In this document: positions 7,583 through 15,706 of the stretch, in pieces
Layout of the letters: each line of letters opens with the position of its first letter
Numbering within the stretch: the stretch's first letter is position 1
Assembly (NCBI RefSeq): GCF_001642695.1
Contig: NZ_LWCC02000005.1
Span: 1-64,000 of the forward strand
Origin: Streptomyces chilikensis
Lineage (GTDB): Bacteria > Actinomycetota > Actinomycetes > Streptomycetales > Streptomycetaceae
Reading direction: 5' to 3'
Length of the DNA stretch: 64,000 bases
Translations under genes and position numbers: made by a program
Notes under the pieces: model-generated
What the model was told of the DNA's origin: nothing
The model's database searches: none
Seen by the model: the letters and a program-made list of their open reading frames with translations, nothing else

Positions 7583-8710
7583 TCACCAGTCCAGCGGCAG
7601 GGTGGCGAGGTACTGGTCGAGCAGACCGGAGATGATCCGGTGGTCGTGGAGCGAGGGGTGCCAGTCGCAGCCGAGCCGGTCCAGGGCGGGATCGTCGTAG
7701 TACCAGTGGCCGACCCGGTCGTCCCCGCGCGCGTTGCGGTCCCTGACGATGCCCCGGGTGGTCTCGGCGAAGGCGGTGCCGGACACCGAGGTGGCACTGA
7801 CCACCAGGAAGGTGCTGCCGCCGTACCGGGCCCGCAGCTTGTCGAGGAAGCCGTGGTAGGCGTTCGTGTAGGCGGCGATCAGCTCGCTCTGCGCGGCCCA
7901 CGGCTCGCCCGGCCGCAGCGGGGTCGAGAAGTCGTTGATGCCGAGGCCGACGACGACGACCTGCGGCCGCCAGGCCCGCGGCTTCCGCCAGACGTCGCCG
8001 GCGACGTTCAGCAGGGCCCGGTCGTAGTAGGTGCGGTAGTCGGTGCCGGGATCACTGCCGTTGTAGTTGCGGACCATGCCGCGGCCGGAGAACGCGTTCT
8101 GCTGGTGATCGGCGTCGAGTTTCCGGGCGGTGAGGGCGCCGAAGGCGAGATCCGCGTTGCTGTTCCGGTCGACTCCTCCGTTGGCCGAGCAGTCGCGCGT
8201 GCCCGAGGTGTTGCCGTACCCGGCGGTGTAGGAGTCGCCGATGAACTCGATCTGCCTGCTCCGCGCCGCGGGGGCGGGCAGGATCCTTCCTCCCCGAGCG
8301 GCGACGAACCCGCTGAAGCGGCCGACGGCCCACGGGCTCTCCGTCCGCTTGACGAGCCGCACGGTGTGCCGGGTGTCGGCGAGGTCCTCGACCCAGAACG
8401 TGGTCCGTCCGGGAGTCACCAGCGTGCTGACGGTCTCGCCGTCGATCTGGACGTCGTAGTCGTTGGCGGCGTCGTCGAGCACGATCCCGACGCCGGTGCC
8501 GCGGAACCGGCCTTCGAAGGCGATGCCGGGCCAGGTGTACTGCACCGAACCGTCGGCCGCCTCCTTGACCCGGCCCACCGTCCGGAACCCGGCGAGGGCG
8601 GCGGGCCGCGCGGAGCTGGAGGCGGCGGACGCCTGGGAGGGAACGGCGGCGGTGACGCTCGCGGCGGCGGCCGTGAGCAGTGCCCGCCGGGAGAGAGGGG
8701 GAGTGCGCAT
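7583..8710 (-). CDS. Secreted CE2-type SGNH carbohydrate esterase (acetyl-xylan/glucomannan esterase-like)
   Basis: The 375-residue product has a twin-arginine-like signal (SRRALLTAAAASV). A jelly-roll domain with CE2-type features (WPGIAFEGRFRGTGVGIVLDD) covers about residues 50-145, followed by an SGNH hydrolase domain. Catalytic motifs are IEFIGDSYTAG (nucleophile Ser near 160), GLGINDFS near 255, and DWHPSLHDH near 350 supplying Asp and His. CE2 enzymes remove acetyl groups from plant polysaccharides outside the cell. The ATG at 8710 has a GGAAGGA site. A near-perfect CebR box lies about 43 bases upstream, which ties expression to cello-oligosaccharides and to the cellulase gene nearby. 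Confidence 0.87.
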   Translation of the reverse strand: MRTPPLSRRALLTAAAASVTAAVPSQASAASSSARPAALAGFRTVGRVKEAADGSVQYTWPGIAFEGRFRGTGVGIVLDDAANDYDVQIDGETVSTLVTPGRTTFWVEDLADTRHTVRLVKRTESPWAVGRFSGFVAARGGRILPAPAARSRQIEFIGDSYTAGYGNTSGTRDCSANGGVDRNSNADLAFGALTARKLDADHQQNAFSGRGMVRNYNGSDPGTDYRTYYDRALLNVAGDVWRKPRAWRPQVVVVGLGINDFSTPLRPGEPWAAQSELIAAYTNAYHGFLDKLRARYGGSTFLVVSATSVSGTAFAETTRGIVRDRNARGDDRVGHWYYDDPALDRLGCDWHPSLHDHRIISGLLDQYLATLPLDW

Positions 8711-8752
8711 GAGCGGTCCTTCCGGTGCCGGGGATCTGCACGTGCGGAGGTA

Positions 8753-8766
8753 CGGGAGCGCTCCCA
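8753..8766. promoter_or_regulatory. CebR-type operator before the CE2 esterase
   Basis: CGGGAGCGCTCCCA differs by one base from the published CebR consensus TGGGAGCGCTCCCA, the cellobiose/cellotriose-relieved repressor site of streptomycete cellulase genes. It lies 43-56 bases upstream of the esterase start. Confidence 0.75.
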
Positions 8767-9466
8767 TCATGGCCGTGCGGGCGGGGCGTGGGGAGTGGTC
8801 GGTGGTGACGGGTACGGAACACGCCGGGCGTGACGGCCGCACGGACGGTCCGCCGAGGCCGGTCGGGTGCGGCGACCCGCCCGTCCCGCGAGCCGCCGGC
8901 CGTTCCCGGGCGGCCGCCACGTCGGCGGCTTGGGGGAGGTCCGGTTCGCGGAGGACGTCGAGCACCTGGAATCCGGGCTGCGGCAGTCGTGCGCCGGCCT
9001 GCCCGTGGGACCAGGGGCGCGCTTCGGTCGACGAGAGGCGTGGGTGAGGCTCCCGCACCTCCCGGTGCTCCCGCTCCCGTCGCCGACCGTCCCGGGGCCG
9101 GTCCGGAGCTGACGGTCATCGGCACCGCGGCCGTGGCGACGGGCCCACCGGTGCCTCACCGGGTCCGGCGCCCCGCACGCAGTCCGTGCCCGTAGTGCCG
9201 CCGCACGCGGACGACGACCCGCACGGCTGCCTCACCCGTCTGCGACCGGAGCCGGGCGCGCGGCTCGCGCGCGGCGGCGACGCCACGCGCGGTGCGACCT
9301 CGTTCCGCCACCCGCAGGGGTCCCGTCCCGGCCGGTGGCAGCCTGCGGCCCGCCGCGCGACCGGAACGCGCTCGAGGCCGGTGACGAGGAGGAAACGGGG
9401 TCCGGTTCCGGCCCGTCCCGAAGGCCTCCTCCTCCGCCGCGTGTGGTCGCCGGGGGGCGTGTACCG
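8767..9466. other. Gene-free stretch
   Basis: Several long frames are open on both strands because of base composition, but none carries a recognisable domain, convincing start or conserved motif. Part may be upstream regulatory DNA of the esterase; the rest may be decayed sequence. Confidence 0.5.
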
Positions 9467-10033
9467 CTAGGCGCCGCCGGTCATGTTCGAGGTCACCTTG
9501 CGGAGCATGCCCAGCTTCTGCTGGGAAGGCCGCTGCTGTTCGCCGTGCAGGGCGTTGAGGACCAGCACACCGGCGGTCAACGCGGGCACCGCCCACTGGA
9601 GCATGGCCAGCTTGTGCTGAGCTTCCTCCAGGCTCATGGGGTGGGCGTCCTGCTCGGCGGCATCGGACATCGGCGAGGAGGCGAGCTCGACCTTCTTGCC
9701 CGCCACGCGGCTGTAGGCGGTCACCGCCAGCGCCGCGCCCGTCAGCACCATCTTGGCGACGGTCGAGGCGCCCACGCCCTGCTGGTACTGCACCCGCGCG
9801 CTGTTCGCGCCCAGCAGGCCCGCACCGCCCACGAGGTGCGCGCCGATCGCCACGGCGTTCACCGGCGTCCAGGCGGCCCAGCCGGCACTGGCGATGCGGG
9901 CGGTGGACATCTCGTCGCTCCCTGTCCGCTCGGCCGCCTTGTTCAACCCGACGGCGCCCATCAGCGAGCCGCCGAACCAGGCCGCCAGACCGATGTCGTG
10001 CAGGCTGCGGAGCACTGTGTTGCGTTCCGACAT
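9467..10033 (-). CDS. Conserved actinobacterial membrane protein
   Basis: The 188-residue protein starts MSERNTVLRSLHDIGLAAWFGGSLMGAVGLN, a family widespread in actinobacteria without an assigned function. Four hydrophobic segments are visible (about residues 10-30, 48-75, 88-108 and 148-168), so it is a polytopic inner-membrane protein with a polar loop around residues 115-145. The ATG at 10033 is preceded by an AGGAGAGGAATG-like ribosome site. It stands alone: 750 empty bases follow it and over 600 precede it. No catalytic motif is visible. Confidence 0.8.
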   Translation of the reverse strand: MSERNTVLRSLHDIGLAAWFGGSLMGAVGLNKAAERTGSDEMSTARIASAGWAAWTPVNAVAIGAHLVGGAGLLGANSARVQYQQGVGASTVAKMVLTGAALAVTAYSRVAGKKVELASSPMSDAAEQDAHPMSLEEAQHKLAMLQWAVPALTAGVLVLNALHGEQQRPSQQKLGMLRKVTSNMTGGA

Positions 10034-11034
10034 GTCATTCCTCTCCTAGGCGAGCGGGGCAACGATGTAAGCCTGGCGTCGGGCGGTGAAGCCGGCCAAC
10101 CGGTGAACCCATACGGGTGGGCCCGGCCCCCGCCTCCCCGTCGGCCCCCGGAAGCGGACCGAGGCCCCCGCCACGGCCGACCGGCCGCGCCGGCCTCGAG
10201 GCCGGCGATCCACCCCTGCCAGGGCCGGAGGAAGTCCGCCTGACAAGGGCCCGGAAGCGGTCCGGTGGGGCGCCGCGAAACGCCCTGACGGGAGCGTTGC
10301 CGGTGTGACCGTCGGGCCGAGGCACGGTGGTTGTCACCGAGGCGGGGACGTCGTCACTTCGCGTCCGTCGGCCGGCAGGGACCATGCCGTCCCGGACGAC
10401 GAAGGTGCCGCCGGCGATCAGCGCGCCGCGCGCGGGCCCACGGGCCGTGGTCCGCCCGCCGCGGCACCTCCACGGGCCCGTCGCGCGTCACGGCCCCGCC
10501 CTGGTGCTGAGGGAACGTCCGCGACAACCGGCCCGCCTTCCGGACCGCCTCGGCCCGCCTCTTCCGCCGGCCTGTTCGGCTCCGCCGCCGACGACAGACG
10601 GTGACGGTGCTCAGCTCCGTGGAGTTGCTGCGGGGGTTGTCCGAATGCGCCGCGAGCGGGGGGGACCGTAAGGTCCGGACATCATGAACACGTTCCTCCA
10701 TCAGCCACGTCTCCCGGCCGGCGAGCTTGTCCGTTCCCTGCGCGCCTGCTTTTCCCGGGCGCGCCCGGAGCGGGCCACGACAGCCGCGGGCGTTGAGGTC
10801 ATCGGTGTGTCTGTGGCGCGGGAGAGGGTGCGTGACGTCTGGGAGGAGTGGCGCGGGAGGCACGGCGAGACCGGCTGGTAGCCCTACGTCAGCCTGAGGT
10901 CACCGGATGACGTGGCCCGGGCCGGTCTGCAGGACGGCTTCGACGCGGCGGCCCTGGAGAGCAGTGCCGTCCGGTGGGCGGTGGGCGGTGGGCGGGCACC
11001 GGAGCGCCCCCCTGGTTCCCCTCCCCGCCGTCGG
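10034..11034. other. Largely gene-free stretch
   Basis: Apart from one doubtful short frame at 10684-10881, nothing on either strand looks like a real gene. The opposing overlapping frames are composition artefacts. The final 150 bases before the cellulase terminator also hold nothing recognisable. Confidence 0.5.
10684..10881 (+). CDS. Doubtful small protein, 65 residues
   Basis: The frame starts ATG AAC ACG with a TAAGGT hexamer (10669-10674) about 9 bases upstream, which could be the -10 box of a leaderless transcript. The product is basic, with no signal or membrane segment; the C-terminal VRDVWEEWRGRHGETGW is charged and aromatic. I do not recognise the family. It is kept only because its start and length are plausible and codon third positions are G/C-rich; it may be noncoding. 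Confidence 0.25.
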   Translation: MNTFLHQPRLPAGELVRSLRACFSRARPERATTAAGVEVIGVSVARERVRDVWEEWRGRHGETGW

Positions 11035-11065
11035 GACGGGGCTCCGGTCCGGCCGGAGCCCCGTC
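11035..11065. terminator. Cellulase transcription terminator
   Basis: Perfect 13-bp inverted repeat GACGGGGCTCCGG / CCGGAGCCCCGTC with a 5-base loop, ending 6 bases beyond the cellulase stop codon on the minus strand. Confidence 0.85.
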
Positions 11066-11070
11066 GACGG

Positions 11071-12450
11071 TCAGCTGGTCGGGAAGGAGTCCGGGGTGCT
11101 GATCCGGCTCTTGAGCAGCGCACCGGATTCGGTCAGCACGCCGCTGCTGCTGTAGTCGGTGCCGTTGCAGGTGCCCGGCTTGAACGCCGCGCTGCCCTCA
11201 TCGGCGTCGGAGTACGTCCAGTTCGCGTAGCCGATCTTGTGCCGGTCCAGGAGGTCCAGCCAGGCCGTGGTGCTCGCCCGGTCCACCGCTCCGCCACCGG
11301 TGTAGGTCACCGTGCCGAACTCGGTGACGAACAGCGGGAGCCGCGTGGCCGCCCGGTTCACCACGGTGCGGTAGTTGTCCGTGTGGCTGGCGGCGTAGAA
11401 GTGGAACGCGTACATGATGTTGGTCGCGTTCACGGGGTTGTTGACGATCTCGCTCTCGTCGGAGCCGTCCGAGACGCCGAGCGAGGACCAGCCCCGGGTG
11501 CCGACGATGACGACGGCGTCCGGGTCGGCGGCCCGGATCACCGGGATGACCTGCTCCGCGTAGCTCTTGATCGTCGCCCAGCTCACGCCGTTGGGCTCGT
11601 TGGCGATCTCGTAGATCACGTTCTTCTTGGCGGCGTTGCGGGCCGCGACGGACGCGAAGAACGTCTTGGCGCGCTCGAGGTTGTAGGTCGGGTCGCCCGG
11701 CGTCAGCGTGTGGAAGTCGATCATCGCGTACATGCCGCGGGCCTCGGCCATGTCGACGAGGCTGTTCACCCGGCTGGTGAAGCCCGCCGGGTCGGTCTCG
11801 TAACCGCCCTCCTGGACGTACATGGCGGTGCGCAGCAGGTCCGACTTCCAGTCCTTCGCCAGCGCGTCCAGCGACGCGCTGTTGTAGCACTTGCTGAACC
11901 ACTGCAGGCCGTGCGTGCTCATGCCCCGCAGCTGTATGGGACGGTTGTACTGGTTGCACAGGTTCACGCCGCAGACGCGGAGCTGCCCGTTGATGCCCAG
12001 GGGGGTACCGGTCGCGGGCGGCGGGTCGGTCGGCGAGGGGCCTTCGACGGAGCCCGTGCAGGCGACGCCGTTGAGCTTGAAGGACGTGGGCTTGGGGTTG
12101 GCGCCCGTGAACGAGCCGACGAATCCCACGTCGGTCGCCGCGCCGGTGGCCAGCGTGCGGTTCCAGTCGACCGCGGCGGCGGTGACGGTGGAGCCGGACT
12201 GCGACACGGTGGCGTTCCACCCCTGGACGACCTTCTGCCCGGCGTCCGGCCAGTCGAAGGTGAGCTTCCAGCCGGTGACGGGATCGCCCAGGTTGGTGAC
12301 CTTCACGCCGGCCTGGAAGCCGCCCTGCCACTGGCTGGTGATCGTGTAGTCGACCTTGCAGCCGGTGGCGGCCGCGGCCTGGGGGGCGCTCAGCGCCGTG
12401 AGGCCCAGACCCGTCGCACAGGTTGCCAGGAGGGCCAATAAGCGTTTCAA
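11071..12450 (-). CDS. Secreted cellulase, CBM2 plus GH5
   Basis: The 459-residue protein has a Sec signal peptide (KRLLALLATCATGLGLTALSA, cleaved near AAAA), then a family 2 cellulose-binding module (about 30-130: CKVDYTITSQWQGGFQAGVKV with surface Trp). A Pro/Thr linker follows, then a GH5 endoglucanase domain (about 155-455). The GH5 acid/base is Glu in IANEPNG near 282 and the nucleophile Glu in FVTEFGT near 377; HFYAASH is the conserved His/Tyr region. The start is a TTG at 12450 with an AGGAG site 8 bases upstream, matching the start of the signal peptide; the open frame upstream is noise. A perfect CebR box precedes it, so it should be induced by cello-oligosaccharides. It hydrolyses internal beta-1,4 bonds of cellulose outside the cell. 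Confidence 0.93.
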   Translation of the reverse strand: MKRLLALLATCATGLGLTALSAPQAAAATGCKVDYTITSQWQGGFQAGVKVTNLGDPVTGWKLTFDWPDAGQKVVQGWNATVSQSGSTVTAAAVDWNRTLATGAATDVGFVGSFTGANPKPTSFKLNGVACTGSVEGPSPTDPPPATGTPLGINGQLRVCGVNLCNQYNRPIQLRGMSTHGLQWFSKCYNSASLDALAKDWKSDLLRTAMYVQEGGYETDPAGFTSRVNSLVDMAEARGMYAMIDFHTLTPGDPTYNLERAKTFFASVAARNAAKKNVIYEIANEPNGVSWATIKSYAEQVIPVIRAADPDAVVIVGTRGWSSLGVSDGSDESEIVNNPVNATNIMYAFHFYAASHTDNYRTVVNRAATRLPLFVTEFGTVTYTGGGAVDRASTTAWLDLLDRHKIGYANWTYSDADEGSAAFKPGTCNGTDYSSSGVLTESGALLKSRISTPDSFPTS

Positions 12451-12493
12451 GGTGTTTCTCCTCGTGTGGGGGTGCGAAGCGAGAACAACGAGA

Positions 12494-12507
12494 TGGGAGC
12501 GCTCCCA
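12494..12507. promoter_or_regulatory. Perfect CebR operator before the cellulase
   Basis: TGGGAGCGCTCCCA, the full 14-base palindromic CebR consensus, lies 44-57 bases upstream of the cellulase start. Confidence 0.9.
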
Positions 12508-13018
12508 AAGCCCATCGGGTCGAGACCGTACACCCGTACGCCGAGGTGCGTACAGAGAGTCGACCATGGAGGAATTACCGGCACGGAGCGGCGGGTGGCG
12601 GCGAAGCCGTCGGGTGACGGCGCCGGCCCCGGCCAGGACGGGCGGGGAAGGCTTCGGGCCCGCGCGACTGGTCACGGCGCAAGTGGGCACGCGGTTCACA
12701 GCGGGCGCGCGGTGCGTGTCCGTGTCCGGCTCCACCGTCGAGACTCAGGAGTTCTCCATGATGATCGTCGGCGTGGCAGGTGCCCGTGTCGTCCCGGCCG
12801 TGCCGGCCGTTCCGCCGCCCCGGTCGTCCCGGTGCCCGCGGAACGGCGCCCGGCGCGTGCCGGGAGCCGGTTCGGGCACCGGGTCCAGGGCTCCTGGCCC
12901 CCTGGGACGCCGGCTCGGTGAGCCCTTCGGTTCCCGTTCGCGTGCCGTGGGCCGCAGTGACCCTGTCGGCCGGCGGACGCACCGGCATCTGCCGGTCTGA
13001 TCATCAGGAGAGAGAGGA
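12508..13018. other. Intergenic region between divergent cellulase and PPK2 genes
   Basis: About 510 bases with no recognisable gene. It must hold the promoters of both flanking genes; no clear consensus for the PPK2 promoter was found. The short frames on both strands are Arg/Pro-rich artefacts. Confidence 0.5.
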
Positions 13019-13996
13019 GTGGACGTGGCCGAGGACGAGCTTCTCGACGGTCTGACGGTGAACGAGATGCGACCGGAGAAGCCGATCCTGCTCAACGCCG
13101 ACGGCAGCCCCGTCGAGACCTGGCGGGAGAACCATCCCTATGACCGCAGGGTGCGCAGGGTCGAGTACGAGCGGCAGAAGCGGGTGCTGCAGATCGAGCT
13201 GCTGAAGATGCAGCGCTGGGTGAAGGACACCGGCCAGCGGATCGTCGTGGTCTGCGAGGGCCGGGACGCGGCCGGCAAGGGCGGCACCATCCAGCGGTTC
13301 ACCGAGCGGCTGAACCCGCGCGGCGCCCGCGTGGTGGCGCTGGAGAAGCCCACCGAGCGGGAGGCGGGCCAGTGGTACTTCCAGCGGTACGTGTCCCACC
13401 TGCCCGCCTGCGGCGAGATCGTCTTCTTCGACCGCTCCTGGTACAACCGGGCGGGCGTCGAGCGGGTGATGGGCTTCTGCACGGAGGAGGAGTACCAGCG
13501 GTTCCTGCGGCAGGCGCCGATGTTCGAGCGGATGCTGACCGACGACGGCATCATGCTGGTGAAGTTCTGGTTCTCCGTCTCCCGGGCCGAGCAGCGCACC
13601 CGTTTCGCCATCCGCCAGGTCGACCCGGTGCGCCGCTGGAAGCTGTCGCCGACGGACCTGGCCTCGCTGGACCGGTGGGACGAGTACACGACCGCCAAGG
13701 TCGAGATGTTCCGCGCCACCGACACCTCGTACGCCCCCTGGACGGTGGTGAAGAACAACGACAAGCGGCGCGGCCGGCTGGAGGCGATGCGCAGCCTGCT
13801 CGACCGCTGCGACTACCCGGCCAAGGACCACACCGCCGTGGGCAAGCCGGACCCGCTGATCGTGGGTTCCGCCGACACCCTGCTGGAGCCCGGCGAGGAA
13901 CCCGCCGACCTCTCCCCCACCCCGCTGGCCGGTGACCACGACGGTCCGGGGATCCATCCCGGCCGGGAGGACGAACGGCCGGAGGGAACCGCGTGA
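13019..13996 (+). CDS. ppk2: Polyphosphate kinase 2 (PPK2 family)
   Basis: The 325-residue product is a PPK2-type polyphosphate:nucleotide phosphotransferase. The Walker A motif CEGRDAAGKGGTIQRF is near residues 79-95. The conserved lid/Walker B region IVFFDRSWYNRAGVERVMGF lies near 136-155, and PWTVVKNNDKRRGRLEAMR near 240. The length agrees with single-domain PPK2. The family moves phosphate between polyphosphate and GDP/ADP; which nucleotide is preferred cannot be read here. The start is either GTG 13019 or GTG 13025; the AGAGAGGAG just upstream suits 13025 slightly better. It is monocistronic as far as can be seen. The Pro/Asp-rich last 40 residues are outside the catalytic core. Confidence 0.92.
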   Translation: MDVAEDELLDGLTVNEMRPEKPILLNADGSPVETWRENHPYDRRVRRVEYERQKRVLQIELLKMQRWVKDTGQRIVVVCEGRDAAGKGGTIQRFTERLNPRGARVVALEKPTEREAGQWYFQRYVSHLPACGEIVFFDRSWYNRAGVERVMGFCTEEEYQRFLRQAPMFERMLTDDGIMLVKFWFSVSRAEQRTRFAIRQVDPVRRWKLSPTDLASLDRWDEYTTAKVEMFRATDTSYAPWTVVKNNDKRRGRLEAMRSLLDRCDYPAKDHTAVGKPDPLIVGSADTLLEPGEEPADLSPTPLAGDHDGPGIHPGREDERPEGTA

Positions 13997-14430
13997 GCGC
14001 GCGCCCGGCGCCGCTGTCCGCGTCATGGGCGCCTCGCCGGCGGGACGGGGCCGCTGCGGTGTCCCGCCGGGAGGAGCCCGTGCCCGGGGTGGTGCGGGCC
14101 GACGGCGGTGACCGGTCCGGGGAACCGTTCACGGTGACGACGTTCCCGCCGGGTCCGCCGGCGATGCGGCGCCGCCCGCACCGGTGACCCGAGTGGCGCC
14201 CGGCACGGCCTGCGGGCCGGGCGCCTCCCGGCCACGACGACCCGTTGCCCGCCAGGGCCGCGAGGACGGGACGCGTACCCGGGTGAGGAGGGGCCCGTCC
14301 GCACCGGTCCGTGCAGATGAGTCTCCCCGGGTTGCCCTGAATCGGATCTTTCTGGGTATTCGCGTGCTTACCCGACGGTCCTGTGCGGCTCGTCGTCATG
14401 AATCAGAAGCGGAGATGGGAGGTGATCGTC
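13997..14430. other. Gene-free spacer before the holin-X gene
   Basis: A 64-codon frame overlapping the ppk2 stop (GTGA) has no recognisable features and was not called. The less G/C-rich bases around 14320-14370 probably contain the promoter for the holin-X/DUF3618 pair. Confidence 0.45.
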
Positions 14431-14868
14431 GTGTCGACCATGCAGCCACCGCATGCCGGCGCCGGTCGCGGCAGTACTCACGGCGCCGACGAGCCGGTGA
14501 GCGAGCTGGTGCAGCGCGCGTCGCAGCAGCTGACGGAGCTGGTACGCGGCGAGATGAAGCTGGCGCAGGCGGAGATGAAGGAGAAGGGCAAGCGCTACGG
14601 CAAGGGCGGCGGGCTGTTCGGCGGCGCCGGGGTGATCGGCTTCCTGATGCTGCAGGCGCTGGTGACCACCGCGATAGCCGGCCTGGCGGTGCCGCTGCCG
14701 GTGTGGGCCGCGGCGCTGATCGTCACCGTGGTGCTGGGCGTGGTCGCCGGGGTGATGGCCCTGAGCGGCAAGAAGCAGATCCAGGAAGGCGCGCCGCCGA
14801 CGCCCGAGCAGACGGTGCGCAGCGTGAAGGCCGACGTGGCCGAGATCAAGGAGAGTGCAAAGCGATGA
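14431..14868 (+). CDS. Phage holin-superfamily (actinobacterial holin-X type) membrane protein
   Basis: The 145-residue protein has an amphipathic N-terminal half (VSELVQRASQQLTELVRGEMKLAQAEMKEKGK). Two transmembrane helices follow (about residues 68-90 and 93-115, GVIGFLMLQALVTTAIAGL and AALIVTVVLGVVAGVMAL), then a short charged tail. This is the pattern of the putative actinobacterial holin-X family, chromosomal membrane proteins of unknown function rather than phage lysis genes. The GTG at 14431 is chosen for its ideal GGGAGGTGATC site; the frame opens earlier. The stop overlaps the DUF3618 start (ATGA), the usual gene order in actinomycetes, which suggests a joint envelope role. Confidence 0.87.
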   Translation: MSTMQPPHAGAGRGSTHGADEPVSELVQRASQQLTELVRGEMKLAQAEMKEKGKRYGKGGGLFGGAGVIGFLMLQALVTTAIAGLAVPLPVWAAALIVTVVLGVVAGVMALSGKKQIQEGAPPTPEQTVRSVKADVAEIKESAKR

Positions 14869-15314
14869 CCCAGCCGTCCCACGACGAGCCCACCGCCTCC
14901 GACTCCGAGGAACTGCGTGAGCGGGTCGAGGAGACCCGTCAGGAACTCGGCAGGACGGTCGAGGCACTGGCGGCCAAGGCCGACGTCAAGTCCCGCGCCC
15001 AGGAGAAGGCCGCCGAGGTCAAGCAGCAGGCCGCCGCCAAGGCCGGGGAGCTGAAGGCCAAGGCCGCCGGGACCGCGGCCCAGGTGCAGGAGAAGATCCC
15101 CGATCCGGTGAAGGAGAAGGCCGCGTCCGCCGCCGGGCAGGCCCGGGCCAAGGCCGCCCAGGCCGCCGATCTGCTGCAGGAGAAGACACCCGAACCGGTG
15201 CGGCAGAAGGCGGCCCAAGGAGCTCGGGCGGCGCGGGACAACCGCACCCTGCTGTTGACGGCAGCCGGTGTGGCCGTCCTGGTCTGGCTGGCATGCCGCC
15301 GTTCGAAGGGGTGA
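14865..15314 (+). CDS. DUF3618 protein
   Basis: The 149-residue product starts with the DUF3618 signature (LRERVEETRQELGRTVEALAAKADVKSRAQEKA). A long Lys/Ala/Glu helical repeat follows (units such as EKAAEVKQQAAAKAGELKAKAAG), and one C-terminal membrane helix (LLLTAAGVAVLVWLACRR). The helical region with IPDPVKEKAA and TPEPVRQKAA repeats could be an apolipoprotein- or LEA-like amphipathic stalk. It is translationally coupled to the holin-X gene. Function is unknown; a membrane-anchored stress or envelope role is inference only. Confidence 0.87.
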   Translation: MTQPSHDEPTASDSEELRERVEETRQELGRTVEALAAKADVKSRAQEKAAEVKQQAAAKAGELKAKAAGTAAQVQEKIPDPVKEKAASAAGQARAKAAQAADLLQEKTPEPVRQKAAQGARAARDNRTLLLTAAGVAVLVWLACRRSKG

Positions 15315-15706
15315 GCGGCTGAAGACCTCGGAGGTCGTCGGCGAGCCGGACGGTCTCGCCCCGGGAGGCTTCGAAGGCGGCCCAACCGGAGCTGCGCTCG
15401 CGTAGGCGTGGAGGGTGCCTGGCCGCGACGAGGACGCCCCGGCGCCACCGGTGAGGAACGCGCTCGGCCGAGGTGCGGTGCCGCCGGGCGCCACCTCGCC
15501 GGGCGCGCTCCTCGCCGGGGCTGCCGGGGCCACCGGGGCTGCCGGGGCTGCCGGGGCTGCCGGGGCCGAAAGCCGCCGGCGGTTCCGGAGGGCCCCCGCG
15601 GACAGTCAACCAAAACCCAGTGGCCACGACACGGTCACCCTTCCGCCAACTCCCGTACACGACGCCACCCGAGAGTTGCGCGGTGCAGAACGACACCGCC
15701 GTACGC
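15315..15706. other. Spacer with a 9-bp tandem repeat
   Basis: No gene is called here. The repeat at 15517-15576 lies within it, in a frame that is open into the acyltransferase gene downstream. Confidence 0.45.
15517..15576. repeat. 9-bp tandem repeat GGGGCTGCC, six copies and a part
   Basis: Units at 15517, 15526 (variant GGGGCCACC), 15535, 15544, 15553 and 15562, ending in a partial copy. Read in the acyltransferase frame it encodes a Gly-Leu-Pro collagen-like run; the opposite strand reads Gly-Ser-Pro. The number of units is likely to vary between strains. Confidence 0.85.

Noticed and set aside
13993-14187. 64-codon frame overlapping the ppk2 stop by GTGA
   Set aside because: Overlap looks attractive, but the product is Arg/Pro-rich low complexity with no conserved pattern.
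15473-15706. Collagen-like N-terminal extension of the acyltransferase
   Set aside because: In frame, but it lacks a ribosome site and is followed by the normal start of the family at about 15707; treated as a noncoding repeat for now.
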